64,000 bases of DNA. Source: Urechis unicinctus. Its lineage: Eukaryota; Annelida; Polychaeta; Xenopneusta; Urechidae. The DNA lies in contig CM067349.1 of assembly GCA_034190875.2 (NCBI GenBank), positions 4,721,979-4,785,978 of the forward strand. The letters are read 5' to 3'. The position numbers and the translations under genes are program-made. The notes beneath the pieces are model-generated. The model saw nothing but the letters and a program-made list of their open reading frames with translations, was not told the origin of the DNA and ran no database searches. Of this stretch, positions 47,276 to 61,006 are shown piece by piece. Position 1 is the stretch's first letter. Every line of letters starts with the position of its first letter.

Positions 47276-47290
47276 CCTCCAGGGGGCGCT
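47276..47290 (+). promoter_or_regulatory. CTCF-like motif CCTCCAGGGGGCGCT
   Basis: Differs at one position from the bilaterian CTCF core CCACCAGGGGGCGCT and stands out in AT-rich surroundings. CTCF is known only in bilaterians, so this would matter only if the host is one. It could be chance; CCCCT...AGGGG is also a small palindrome. Confidence 0.3.
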
Positions 47291-47809
47291 GATTCATATG
47301 AGTGTATATGTTGTCCACTAAACAACCCCAAACCAAGCCCCATCCGGGCGATGAATAATGGGATCTCCTAATTCACCCCGGTCATGATTTAGCTTACTCA
47401 ACCGGTGTAGGAGCATCGGTTGTTAGTGTGACATATACACTTCAGTAAACGGTAGCTCGTACTGGATTATGTTGCGATTTATAAATACAGAATAATCCGG
47501 ACCTCAAGTAAGCACAACATTAAGCACGCAAGTGGCAGCTTGCAATGTTGGGTAATTATCTGCGTCAATGATACACTAAAGCTGACGAGACTGAGTCTTT
47601 GTTTTTATGCTGTTGTTGCACATTGTACCTGAAATTATCTATTGACAGTGAGCATATCAGGTGTTGTCATTGATGAATTATTTAATTACTTGAAAGAGTA
47701 GTCGTTTGCGTGTAAAAAATAAGATGCATTATCCCCGAAATTGAAATGTGCTATTGATGCAGCAAAGTAAGTAATCCTAGCGCTTAAGTTGTCCAGGCAC
47801 TCTAATGGA

Positions 47810-47852
47810 AGTAGCATTAGACTTCGTCGCATGAGCAATGAGCCTCAATTAT
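47810..47852. repeat. Short relative of 31,766-31,800 and 15,756-15,800
   Basis: GTAGCATTAGAC.TCGTCGCA.GAGCAATGA is shared with 31,772, which shows that fragments of the 15-kb block family reach this part of the window. Confidence 0.65.
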
Positions 47853-49230
47853 CGCACCTTGGTTTCACCAGAGGATTAACATGATTAAGATTTGGCAACT
47901 TCACAATCAGGACATACAAGGGCTAATCTTTGTGTCATTTGTTGGTTCTACAGATTTTTCCGATGCCAACATTTGTAATATGGCATTTGCGTTAATAATT
48001 CCGGGACTTGAATAGTCTATCATCAAACATAACAATGATACACACCTCTTGGTCGGATATCTTTCTGTTCAAGATTATTAAGCCATATTCTAATCATTCC
48101 TGTTAGATATTTTAGTGATTGGTTCTGAAAATTTGATAAAGGCCTTTTAAAGCACCGATAAACGTAATCAGACCGGGTTATTACACTTAAGCCACATGCC
48201 AAATTAAGACCGATACATCTAGTATGTCGGTCAAATACGTTAATATCGGCTGAATCGAGAGACATCCAATCCTTACCGTCATACGTGGTTGACAACAGAA
48301 TGCGGCTTTTCAATACACATTCACCAGACACTTGCACAACTCCATCGTGGATTTAGGGGCAATGATGCAGCAATTGTAATAGCGTTCATCGTCTGAAAGA
48401 TTCTACTCTCTCAGAGAATTACTCGCATTCCGATGTGTACAATATTACAATCACGATAACTGGAGACGAATCTGGAATGTCAAATATTTGGGTTATTAAA
48501 GTGAAACGTCAAATTAATACAGTACTTGTTCAAATGTGGTATTTGTGTGAATATTTCCGTTTTATTGTTCGTAATAAACCTCTCCATCACAGCAATCACA
48601 TCATCAACCCCGCATATATCAAAATCGTCAGCCTGGCAACTACCCTTCGGGCTTTCTGCGTTTGACTTTGTGTATTATGTATTTTACAGCAGTCAATAAG
48701 TCAGCCGTTTGGAGTCACAAAACAAATAGTATAAATGCCAAATGGCGTTCCATTTCTGTTCTGACGTGGTCAAGGGCTACGAAATGAGAGGTCCAAATGG
48801 AGCGGCTTGCCATTCGACGCGTCGCAGTAAACATTGGTTTAATATCATTCAACGTGATTTAGGACACATTAGACCAGTTCTGTTACTTGACTTACACTGT
48901 GCTGCCGTTGATTTGCTGTGTCATTAACGTAATGGCATCTTCATCTGCAAACCGCCACTGGGCTTTCTTCCGGTTTATTGATTCTTACTCGTTTCAATCC
49001 GCCCTCTTGCGACTATACGACAAAACACAACACAGACATCAAGCGTATACGCTGCTTATGGTTCGGATTAAAACTCGTTTGAATGAAAGAGTGTTCATAC
49101 TCTAAAATTATATATAATTTCCAAAATATTATTTGCACACTTTGTAATGATCGCATGATTCATGCAACCAAGACGCACAGGCACAGCCTCAGCCATAGAC
49201 ACTCACACACTAGCACGCCATATAAGTGAA

Positions 49231-49232
<2 letters not shown>
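47853..49232. other. No gene recognised
   Basis: Short frames (48,023-48,337 minus; 48,435-48,665, 48,742-48,927 and 48,887-49,105 plus) without domains. Confidence 0.4.
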
Positions 49233-49317
<85 letters not shown>

Positions 49318-49696
49318 ATGTTTGTTTATATATATACATATATATATACATTGATATATATATGTATACATATACATATATATTTTGTATATATATGTAT
49401 ATATATGTTAATATACACACACAAATATATATGTACATAATATATATATATACATATTTATGTATATATACGTATATAAATATATATTCATACATATATA
49501 TGTATATATACATTTAAATATATATGTTTACATATACATATATATATATGTATATATGTGCATATTTATAAATATATATATACATATGTATATACATTTA
49601 TATATATATGTGTGCATCCATATATATATGTGTGTACACAAATGTTTAAATATATATGTTGATAAACATATTCACATATACACACACACATACACG

Positions 49697-49753
<57 letters not shown>

Positions 49754-49780
49754 ATATACATATATTTTTTTATATCTATA

Positions 49781-49862
<82 letters not shown>
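49233..49862. repeat. TA microsatellite and degenerate TA region
   Basis: A pure TA run (49,233-49,315), a variable ATATACATA region with a short (AC)n at 49,680-49,718, then another pure TA run (about 49,785-49,862). Confidence 0.97.
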
Positions 49863-49866
<4 letters not shown>

Positions 49867-52139
49867 GAATGCCAATATAAAGATTTGGAATGGATGGGCC
49901 ATTGATTTTAACATTAAAGGCAAGGCGCATTGAGCAGGGTACACAATAGCAGGGTATATTACAGTGACGTACTATCTGGAGCAGTCGCGGTCAACATAGA
50001 ATAAACGCAATTCCAAATCCGTTTCCCTATGGGTAAATAAGGTCCTTTTGTCCCCGTCGATATAAGAGGATACATATAATGCAATATATGTCTTAACGCT
50101 GCTGAGATAAACAAGTCCATATATTCCCGACTCGAGTTATTTTACTCTTAGCCAAATCATCTAACAACTAATAAAGACGCCGTATTTTTCCACAAAACAT
50201 GAATATACTTACCTGCCGTTTCCTCATCTGGAATGATGGAAGAACAAAACTTGATAGCATGATGTACAATTTTGAGCATCTGGATGTCAAGGCTTTGATA
50301 TTGTTACCGTAGTGACTATTTACAAACGTGTAATCGATAACTTTTGACTGCGGGGCAACCAATACAAGTACTGCTAAACGTCGTCATGGTCAAAATTGTT
50401 AGAGACACTCTGCTGGTGTCGCAACATAGATACTGGAAACTCTACAGTCTCTCATCGTTAAGCCCTAGCAAGGCGAAACTGACCATTTCAACGGTCGGCA
50501 CACTACTGTGTCAGCCATGTGTTTTTCTAAAGAAGTTGGCCTCAATGACAAATAGATAAACTGCTGTACGAATAAAGAAATGTCGGATATAAAGAACCTG
50601 TCTAGGTAAAATGCTGTTGTCTCACGAAAGGTTCTTGGTGCAGCTGACCATGAGGCGTGTTTTGGAGTGCAATGTATAACTTCAACCTTTTTTGCAATGG
50701 TTCGACGCTCATTAGATATCCATCCGACTTTCTTGAAACAATATCGCGATGTACAAAGCATAGGTACAGTGTTATCCAATCACATTCGGTTATATGGTCG
50801 TGTTTATCATTCAATCAGTACATTCAATCAGTACATAAGCGGAACAAAGTTAATTGAGAAAAAACGGTCGGTTTTGTATAAATGATATAATAAGACTTGG
50901 TACAATTGAATAAAAGGTTTTTGTGCATACGCTAAAGCAGGCTCAACTAAGTGACATAGTAAAACACATCCGGGGTCATACTTGGGGTCATCGTAGTTTT
51001 AGTATTGGTGCAATAGGCCATGTGCATGGTGTCTATTTATGATGCCATGCAAACTTCACAAAGATGACGACTGGACAAATTTACGGGTTAGGCGTGTATT
51101 GTTGCCATGATGTAATTATAAGTTGAATGCAAAGTATCCAAACTATTTGAGGGGCAATTTTCTAAGGCTGATAAATCAGTGTTATCGTCACCCGTAATCG
51201 TAATACTAGTATATAACATGCATAGGTTCTGTATTATATAAAATCCATATCTAGTCCATTAAAAGTCGATAATTGCATTAAGCGGATTAAGCCACGTCTC
51301 CATGCACCACCAGTGGTGCTTGATGCGTTAACTTAGCAAACAGTCTGATGTTTCTGAGGCCTGACAGGACGTTAATCCACCCCAATAAAAGCTAATTCTC
51401 AATCCGGCAATGTCTAATGCTGCTTCAATTAGGAATTCCACCTTCAAATTACGGATATCTTAAACGTCCAATTTAGGGACTAGTACAAATTCCTTAATAT
51501 CGTCCATGGCTTATAGCTAATCAGTGGCTGATGCAAAGGTACATACATATGTATAAATCGATCTGGCAAACGTAATTAGCGCCTCAACGGGAACGGTTAT
51601 CTTGATACTTACGATGGCATTAATTATGCAATGATATTGCAGTGGACAGCTATATACCAAATTAATAGCCTGAATGGATTTCTATTCATCGATCTACGCT
51701 TTAGAAGACTGAACAGATACCTGTAATTGTGTTAGTGTGTTCGTTGCGTTGTGCCTCTAACTGTCTGTACTAGTATTTGAACTCATAAATCTTATTTTCT
51801 CATGGGTGATGTTTGATAATGATTTCCACATCACCCAGCATCCTTGCAGAACTGATTTACAACGAGTTGAGCATTTTCGTTTTAATGTTTCCAATCTATG
51901 TAAAGCAGCGTTTCTATAGTATTTCATCCAGCGAAAACAATTGTATGTCAATTATGGTGCCCTTTATTCAAGTTAACCTATGTCATATGAATTTGTTTAA
52001 CAAATCTGGTATGGCTGTTGCACTCGCTGTGGCCTGGACCTATGTATCTTAACCTTCATTTGCATTTAAATCAATATATGGTATATTGGGCCGTCATAGT
52101 CGTTGCTTAATTCTATGTTATCTGAGGCAACATATGATA
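49863..52139. other. No gene recognised
   Basis: Overlapping open frames on opposite strands at 50,344-50,885 are mutual shadows with no recognised domain. A small direct repeat TTCAATCAGTACAT lies at about 50,810 and 50,823. A GGGGTCAT duplication is near 50,973. Confidence 0.4.
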
Positions 52140-55100
52140 CGATTTAGGTATTTTGTATCACAACGCAGACGACAAATGGTCTGAAGACTAAATATTAACA
52201 ACAGATATTTTGGACCAATAAGATATCACCACGCTGACGGCAAATGGTCTGAACACTACATGTTTGCAACAGATATTTTGGACCAATAAGATATCACCAT
52301 GCTGGCGGAAAATGGTCTGAAGACTTCATGTTAACAGCAGATATTTTGGACCAACAAGATATCACCACGCTGATGGCAAATGGTCCGAACACTACATGTT
52401 TACAACAGATATTTTGGGCCAATAAGATATAACCACGCTGACGGCTAATGGTCCGAACACTAGATAGTTACAACAGATATTTTGGACCAATAAGATATCA
52501 CCACGCTGACGGCAAATGGTCTGAACACTACATGTTAACAACAGATATTTTGGACCATTAAGATATCACCACACTGACGGCAAATGGTCTGAACACTAGA
52601 TATTTACAATAGATATTTTGGACCAATAAGATATCACCACGCGGACGGCAAATGGTCGGAACACTAGATAGTTACAACAGATATTTTGGACCAATAAGAT
52701 ATCACTACGCTGACGGCTAATGGTCGGAACACTAGATATTTACAACAGATATTTTGGACCAATAAGATATCACCACACTGACGGCAAATGGTCGGAACAC
52801 TAGATAGTTACAACAGATATTTGGACCAATAAGATATCACCACGCTGACGGCAAATGGTCCGAACATTATATCTGTTTACAACAGATATTTTGGACCAAT
52901 AAGATATCACCACGGTGACGGCAAATGGTCTGAACACTAGATAGTTACAACAGATATTTTGGACCAATAAGATATCACCAAGCTAGAGGTCTGAACACTA
53001 GATATTTACAACAGACATTTTGGACCAATAAGATATCACCACGCTGACGGCAAATGGTCGGAACACTAGTTATTAACAACAGATATTTTGAACCAATAAG
53101 ATATCACCACGCTGACGGCAAATGGTCGGAACACTACATGTTTACAACAGATATTTTGGACCAATAAGATATCACCACGCTGACGGCAAATGGTCTGAAC
53201 ACTAGATGTTAACAACAGATATTTTGGACAAATAAGATATCACCACGCTGACGGCAAATGGTCTGAACACTATATCTGTTTACAACAGATAGTTTGGACC
53301 AATAAGATATCACCACGCTGACGGCAAATGGTCTGAACAATAGATAGTTACAACAGATATTTTGGACAAATAAGATATCACCACGCTGACGGCAAATGGT
53401 CTGAACACTATATCTGTTTACAACAGATATTTTGGACCAATAAGATATCACCACGCTGACGGCAAATGGTCTGAACACTAGATATTTACAACAGACATTT
53501 AGGACCAATAAGATATCACCACCATGACGGCAAATGGTCTGAACACTACATGTTAACAACAGACATTTTGGACCAATAAGATATCACCATACTGACGGCA
53601 AACGGTGTGAACACTAGATATTTACAACAGATATTTTGGACCAATAAGATATCACCACGCTGAAGGTAAATGGTCTGAACACTACATGTTAACAACATAT
53701 TTTGGACCAATAAGATATCACCACGCCGACGGCAAATGGTCTGAACACTAGATATTTACAACAGATATTTTGGACCAATAAGATATCACAACGCTGACGG
53801 CAAATAGTCTGAACACTATATTTGTTTACAACAGATATTTTGGACCAATAACATATCACCACGCTGACGGCAAATGGTCGGAACACTTGGTAGTTACAAC
53901 AGATATTTTGGACCAATAAGATATCACCACGCCGACGGCAAATGGTCTGAACACTAGATATTTACAACAGATATTTTGGACCAATAAGATGTCACCACGC
54001 TGACGGCAAATGGTCTGAACACTATATCTGTTTATAATAGATATTTTGGACCAATAAGATATAACCACGCTGACGGCAAATGGTCTGAACACTATATCTG
54101 TTTACAACAGATATTGGGGACCAATAAGATATCACCACGCTGACAGCAAATGGTCTGAACACTAGATAGTTACAACAGATATTTTGGACCAATAAGATAT
54201 CACCACGCTGACGGCAAATGGTCGGAACACTACAATTGTTTACAACAGATATTTTAGACCTATAAGATATCACCACGCTGACGGCAAATCGTCTGAACAC
54301 TACATGTTTACATCAGATATTTCAGACCAATAAGATATCACCACGCTGACGGCAAATGATCTGAACACTATATCTGTTTACAACAGATATTTTGGGCCAA
54401 TAAGATATCACCACGCTGACGGCAAATGGTCTGAACACTAGATAGTTACAACAGACATTTTGGACCAATAAGATATCACAACGCTGACGGCAAATGGTCT
54501 GAACACTACATGTTTACAACAGATATTTTGGACCAATAAGATATCACTACTCAGACGGCAAATGGTCTGAACACTAGATAGTTACAACAGATATTATGAA
54601 CCAATAAGATATCACCACACTGACGGCAAATGGTCTGAACACTAGATAGTTACAACAGATATTTGGACCAATAAGATATCACCACGCTGACGGCAAATGG
54701 TCTGAACACTAGATAGTTACAACAGATATTTTGGACCAATAAGATATCACCACGCTGACGGCAAATGGTGTGAACACTATATCTGTTTACAACAGATGTT
54801 TTGGACCAATAAGATATCACCACGGTGACGGCAAATGGTCTGAACACTAGATAGTTACAACAGATATTTTGGACCAATAAGATATCACCAAGCTAGAGGT
54901 CTGAACACTAGATATTTACAACAGACATTTTGGACCAATAAGATATCACCACGCTGACGGCAAATGGTCTGAACACTAGATAGTTACAACAGATATTTGG
55001 ACCAATAAGATATCACCATGCTGACGGCAAATGGTCTGAACACTAGATAGTTACAACAGATATTTTGGACCAATGAGATATCACCACGCTGACGACAAAT

Positions 55101-56815
55101 GGTCTGAACACTATATCTGTTTACAGCAGATATTTTGGACCAATAAGATATCACCACGCTGACGGCAATATTTTGGACCAATAAGATATCACCACGCTGA
55201 CGGCAAATGGTCGGAACACTTGGTAGTTACAACAGATATTTTGGACCAATAAGATATCACCACGCCGACGGCAAATGGTCTGAACACTAGATATTTACAA
55301 CAGATATTTTGGACCAATAAGATGTCACCACGCTGACGGCAAATGGTCTGAACACTATATCTGTTTATAATAGATATTTTGGACCAATAAGATATAACCA
55401 CGCTGACGGCAAATGGTCTGAACACTATATCTGTTTACAACAGATATTGGGGACCAATAAGATATCACCACGCTGACAGCAAATGGTCTGAACACTAGAT
55501 AGTTACAACAGATATTTTGGACCAATAAGATATCACCAAGCTAGAGGTCTGAACACTAGATATTTACAACAGACATTTTGGACCAATAAGATATCACCAC
55601 GCTGACGGCAAATGGTCTGAACACTACATGTTAACAACAGACATTTTGGACCAATAAGATATCACCATACTGACGGCAAACGGTTTGAACACTAGATATT
55701 TACAACAGATATTTTGGACCAATAAGATATCACCACGCTGAAGGTAAATGGTCTGAACACTACATGTTAACAACAGATATTTTTGACCAATAAGATATCA
55801 CCACGCCGACGGCAAATGGTCTGAACACTAGATATTTACAACAGATATTTTGGACCAATAAGATATCACAACGCTGACGGCAAATAGTCTGAACACTATA
55901 ATTGTTTACAACAGATATTTTGGACCAATAACATATCACCACGCTGACGGCAAATGGTCGGAACACTTGATAGTTACAACAGATATTTTGGACCAATAAG
56001 ATATCACCACGCCGACGGCAAATGGTCTGAACACTAGATATTTACAACAGATATTTTGGACCAATAAGATGTCACCACGCTGACGGCAAATGGTCTGAAC
56101 ACTATATCTGTTTACAATAGATATTTTGGACCAATAAGATATCACCACGCTGACGGCAAATGGTCTGAACACTATATCTGTTTACAACAGATATTGGGGA
56201 CCAATAAGATATCACCACGCTGACAGCAAATGGTCTGAACACTAGATAGTTACAACAGATATTTTGGACCAATAAGATATCACCACGCTGACGGCAAATG
56301 GTCGGAACACTACAATTGTTTACAACAGATATTTTGGACCAATAAGATATAACCACGCTGACGGCAATTCGTCTGAACACTACATGTTTATATCAGATAT
56401 TTTAGACCAATAAGATATCACCACGCTGACGGCAAATGATCTGAACACTATATCTGTTTACAACAGATATTTTGGGCCAATAAGATATCACCACGCTGAC
56501 GGCAAATGGTCTGAACACTAGATAGTTACAACAGACATTTTGGACCAATAAGATATCACCACGCTGACGGCAAATGGTCTGAACACTACATGTTTACAAC
56601 AGATATTTTGGACCAATAAGATATCACTACTCTGACGGCAAATGGTCGGAACACTATATCTGTTTACAATAGATATTTTGGACCAATAAGATATCACCAC
56701 GCTGACGGCAAATGGTCTGAACACTACATGTTTACAACAGATATTTTGAACCAATAAGATATCACCACGCTGACGGCAAATGGTCTGAACACTACATCTG
56801 TTTACAACAGATATG
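52140..56815 (+). repeat. 4.7-kb satellite-like array of about 68-bp units with higher-order repeats
   Basis: The typical unit contains GATATTTTGGACCAATAAG, then ATATCACCACGCTGACGGCA, then AATGGTCTGAACACTAGATA and GTTACAACA. Period is about 66-73 bp, giving roughly 65-70 units. Variant units show higher-order structure: about 53,560-54,560 is repeated nearly unchanged at about 55,640-56,645 (offset about 2,080), part of it again at about 55,135-55,540 (offset about 1,333), and a deleted unit with CAAGCTAGAGGTCTG occurs at about 52,978, 54,890 and 55,537. Minus-strand frames reading VFRPFAVSVVISYWSK and ICRQRGDILLVQNICC are the two phases of the same unit, not genes. Confidence 0.98.
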
Positions 56816-57302
56816 GAAGAAGAAGATTGTCATTAGGTTGCATCGGTCTCTGAGTCAACTTTTGTTGCAATTTGTGGCGATAACGCTGTGAGAATCATTT
56901 AACACTTATAGGTACAAAAATACAGTCATTATCGAATTCCGTTTCTGTTAACTCCATGTTAAAGCATCACGCGCCTAACAGACAATCACTTATCCATAGC
57001 GTTAGCCTAGGTCACTTCACTTTATACCAAAACTAGCTGTCAAATAGAAAATGTAAAACCATACTTATTAGATCCCAAAGAACGTTTCTGCCACATTTCC
57101 AATGGTAATGATTGGCGTGCTGTCTATTCTCCTCTCTCAGACGGAGTCTTTATTCTACTGCTTTATTTCAACCAGAACAATCCTGTTGTCCACAGGTATA
57201 AATTCGGCCGGGAACACGAAATCACGTCGAAGGTGTTGGTTGAATAACTGCTTTTACTGGGGTGTTTGCTCGCTTGGTCTACCAAGGTACGAACGTTATC
57301 AT
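56816..57302. other. No gene recognised
   Basis: Unique-looking sequence after the last satellite unit (ends ACAACAGATATGGAAGAAG). Confidence 0.4.
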
Positions 57303-57878
57303 TTACACATATGGCTCGCAAAACGGTGCTATCATTTGTCCAACCATGCTAATTGACTTACTTACATCCTGTAACCTATGCAATCCCAAATACCAGCCAT
57401 TTGTGGTACGCTGGCAAAAACGACGTTGATGCTGACTTGCTCCGCTAGCTTGGCTTCCTGTCATGTGATAAATGAGCATGCTCATTTTATGCACATCATT
57501 CTGTCGTTGTCCACGAGACCGGTAATCATCAATCGGCTCGTTTTTATCAAGCATGGCTTTAACAATGAACCAACCGTGAATGACCTTATTGACCCCACTC
57601 GGCAAGCGAATGTGCAGATTCAACTGCGCTAACAAATGAGGCTTTTCTGAAACACGAGACACATCTGAACAATCCACCGGGGTGCGCCGTCTTTTGGAAC
57701 TTGGGTATGGAACAGGTCGACAACTAGGACAGTGTTTTGCTGGCAGTTGTAAATTAAACCCTAGTGATAAGAAACATGTTTCCGTTAAGGTTTTATGGCG
57801 AATATTTATATTTAATATGCTGACCATGTGATGCGCACAGTCGTTTTCCATGCGTATACATTTAACATGTGTAGGCAA
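57303..57878 (-). other. Unexplained 191-codon open frame
   Basis: This is the longest open frame in the window that is neither a simple repeat nor a recognised element. The first in-frame ATG is near 57,851 (MENDCAHHM). The product has a Cys/Pro-rich middle (KHCPSCRPVPYPSSKRRRTP) and no recognisable domain, signal peptide or membrane segment. A frame this long is unlikely but not impossible by chance in 64 kb of six frames. It could be an exon, a mobile-element fragment or chance. No duplicate exists in the window to test for selection. Confidence 0.2.
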
Positions 57879-58965
57879 AGCATGTTTATATATTTGTCGC
57901 AGTGGATAGGGATGTGTTGACTGGGTCGTGAAATGTTACGTTGACGCCAGTTACATTAGTGCTGCCTATGTGACGGCAAATCCAATGAAAACATTATCAA
58001 TATTTATTGGGGCATCTCAGCAACTTTTACGGCTGCATGAATCTGATATCCACACAAATTGTTATGGAGGCAAATCAGTAGATACAGTATTGTCAACGGA
58101 AGAGCCCGTTTCGTCAAAGCATCATAAATGTATGGCAAATAGTTTAATGAGAGTCGTTCTCGTGTGTCTGACTGTTCAAGCTAGACCTCTATTCAACGCT
58201 TTGTGGATCCGCAATGTTACCGAGGGCAATCATTTGGCCGATTAATATCCAAATGTTCACTCGCAACGACAGAGCTATTGTGCCTATTATTGCAGTCGAG
58301 CTGAAACATTAAATTGGACCATCAATGTTTATGTCCAGATCACAGCAAATACACGATCCATTGTAACACGCTCAACGCATAGTTCGTCACACCAATTGCG
58401 AACCAAGGTCTGACTTCCCTTGATTAAATGCATTAATTTAAACTGATGTGAAAGTTTTTTCTCGGGATGCATCTTTTAAATGCTGCATAAATAAGTGAGG
58501 ACAAATCATTTTGTCATAATGGTAATCCTTAACTATCTCATACTACTTTGTACTGTCGTCATATTGATATATAACTTTCAAAGGACACACTAGCTATTCC
58601 GCATAAATGCCATATTTTCTGCGTATCAGGTGGGTTTAAGCCACATCATAGTAAATATATCAGGATTAAAAAAAATAAAGTCGAATGATCTGGTGTACTT
58701 CTGCAAACTATTGAATTGTTTATCTCCAGATGGAATCAACCCACAATTCCTTTTATTCAAAACCTCCAACTGAATTGTGATTGTTGTTTATCACAATTTT
58801 TTGTTCTTGATTTGAAACAAATTCTATTGATCTGATAATCAATATATGATGTATCGGTGCAAAGCTGTAGAATAGACGATTCGCGAATTTAGGCATAAAA
58901 GTCATACATCTTAATACGGAATGACAAAACATTTCAAAATGGTAAGCTGCCTTTATCTGCACTGC
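57879..58965. other. No gene recognised
   Basis: A 105-codon plus-strand frame (57,928-58,245) has no recognisable domain. The rest is AT-rich. Confidence 0.4.
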
Positions 58966-59085
58966 GTAATACACCCCCAACGTCACGTTGAATCAGTTTA
59001 AACGCCAATAATGGACTTCTTTATTCACTGTACTCCCTTACTGCACTAAACAATTGATAGTATTTCATGTAAAAACCTGGGCCAT
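58966..59085. repeat. Direct repeat, partner at 59,820-59,915
   Basis: ACACCC.CAACGTCACGTTGAATCAGTT.AAA.GC.AATAA.GGAC and later CTGCACTAAACAATTG are shared. The first copy has about 20 extra bases (TTCTTTATTCACTGTACTCCC) inside. Two copies lie 850 bp apart in the same orientation. Confidence 0.85.
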
Positions 59086-59819
59086 CTCCAGTTTACTCGA
59101 CTTACTTCATCCCGTAATACCTTACATGTGAAAACAATTTTTTCAGTGAATTTTCTCTTGTACATCGTGAAGCGACAAAGGCCACGATCGAGGAGGCGTT
59201 CTGTGTTATCGCGAATCTTTCCAGTAACATAATTGACCAGGGAGTATATGTTACAAACAAGAAGGTGTCATTTGTAGTTGTTCAGCATTTTAATGGGGTA
59301 TTTATATCACGATCGACCAGGCGTCCTTAGCACTTGTTAAGCATCCCAACTTCGTCATTTGCCGGGGTGGGGATGTGTACTTCAATTATGTAGCCGTCCT
59401 TTGCATTAGCACGGTTTCACTTGGCATTATTTTTCTGCTACATAATTGGACACGCGACGCAAGCGGGGCGCTCTGTACACTCCCTGCATTATACTCGGCA
59501 CAGTTTATTCGTGATCACAAATCTCGTGATCTTTATATCATTTATAGACAATGTCTTGGCCAGCTCGTTAGTCTCGATGATGAGGTGCCATTTAATCAAT
59601 GAAAACATCAAGTGATAGTGTCCTTTTTCCCCGCGTGTATTGTTCGAGGGTCGCCTTATATAAACTATGGACGTCTTAACACTACTGGCAATATATATCT
59701 ATCACATGTGCGCAGCATTCTGTAGTCGGGCAGCTACGTATAACACAATGCATATTGTTTAACTCTTGCACCTGTAAATGGGAAACCCACACCTTTTCAA
59801 GTACCTGCTACATTACAAT
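59086..59819. other. No gene recognised
   Basis: Two overlapping plus-strand frames (59,375-59,602, 59,421-59,615) in different phases and no domain. Words such as CGATCGAGGAGGCGT / CGATCGACCAGGCGT recur at 59,186 and 59,312. Confidence 0.4.
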
Positions 59820-59915
59820 TGTACATACACCCTCAACGTCACGTTGAATCAGTTAAAATGCAAATAACGGACTGCACTAAACAATTGGCTGCGCTACATC
59901 CGGAGCCATTATTTC
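59820..59915. repeat. Direct repeat, partner of 58,966-59,085
   Basis: See partner. AACGTCACGTTGAATCAGTT is identical in both. Confidence 0.85.
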
Positions 59916-60273
59916 TTGTGTAAGAGAAGTATAAGCATTTTAGTATTGCCTACAATTTGAAACCCATTTGATGTAAGCAGCGCACTTTCCACATAAAATA
60001 TTCAACAGTGGTGACGAAGAAGAATTACATTTCATAATTAAGAAAATCTTCGCTCAAAGCCTCAAACGCCATGATAATTTGAACATTACCGTAAAGACTT
60101 GACATTTTGACGGCTGTGTTCTGTCACACACTGACAACAATGGAATCGAATTGACGGTAACCTTCAGTTATAGTTTTCTGAAATGAAGACGGCTTTCTAC
60201 CCAAACGACATTGCCTTGCTAAGGATGATATCATAACACACCTCGTGTTGGCGCTTTCTTGTCTTGATATATT

Positions 60274-60357
60274 GGTCTGTAAGGTCGTAGTGTTGGTCAG
60301 TAAGGTCGTAGTGTTGGTCAGTAAGGTCGTAGTGTTGGTCAGCAAGGTCGTAGTATT
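60274..60357 (+). repeat. 21-bp minisatellite, 4 copies
   Basis: GGTC.GTAAGGTCGTAGTGTT occurs four times in a row. Because 21 is a multiple of three, a minus-strand frame reads an LTNTTTL heptad repeat; there is no other support for coding. Confidence 0.95.
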
Positions 60358-61006
60358 GAATGCTCATGTATCATAGGGAATATGGAATGATAGATTGGCC
60401 AGATAATCCTTTAAGTCTTGCACCTGGATAGGAATTGACAAAGTCAACATTGCCAAGTCAGGTAGACGACGCAGAGCAGCAACATCTCCGGCAGGAGATA
60501 CAAAGTCACACTATATCAGACGCCTGATCTAGGTATGATAACATCAAATCATTTACGCGAAGACACATCCATAATGCATATCAGGGTACAGAACATTCGT
60601 GGGTTGCATAATGCGTAGAAAATGCACCTTGATTGTGTTACATTAACGCTCAACCCGTTCCGTCAACTAGATATGAATTTCCACTATGTTATGTGTGAGA
60701 AGGAACTTATGACCATGAAGGCAGGATATATTACGCATGTACATATTGACCTGGTCGCATGACGCTTACCGACCGCTCTTTGGCTTATGCAACTTTTGAT
60801 TGTCTGATTTGTCAAGCCCCGTCGGCTCTCGCAGTGACATCCCATCCAATTAGGTCTGTGAACCCACGTGATATATGGCATTATGAACGGCCTCTATGAA
60901 GCTTGTTTCTACCTTGTCATCTTCTTCTGTTATTTGTAGTTTTAACTCCTCTTCGGCTTAAGCTGCTGCTTGGTTAGCGACTTGGGGGCTGCTGCTGCCT
61001 TTTTAG
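60358..61006. other. No gene recognised
   Basis: Unassigned sequence leading into the exon-like stretch at 61,007. Confidence 0.4.

Larger units (their letters stand above)
46674..47809. other. No gene recognised
   Basis: Apart from the inverted repeat at 47,039 and the GC-rich motif at 47,276, no feature is recognised. There is no open frame of note. Confidence 0.4.

Noticed and set aside
53209..56754. Series of minus-strand frames with FRPFAVSVVISYWSK / ICRQRGDILLVQNICC repeats
   Set aside because: They are two reading phases of the 68-bp satellite unit; frames open and close with small indels and no single protein runs through the array.
52140..56815. CRISPR-like regular repeats
   Set aside because: The repeats are contiguous, without unique spacers, and the DNA is eukaryotic.
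60124..60345. Threonine/asparagine heptad-repeat protein on the minus strand
   Set aside because: The repeat is produced by a 21-bp minisatellite; the rest of the frame is not recognisable.
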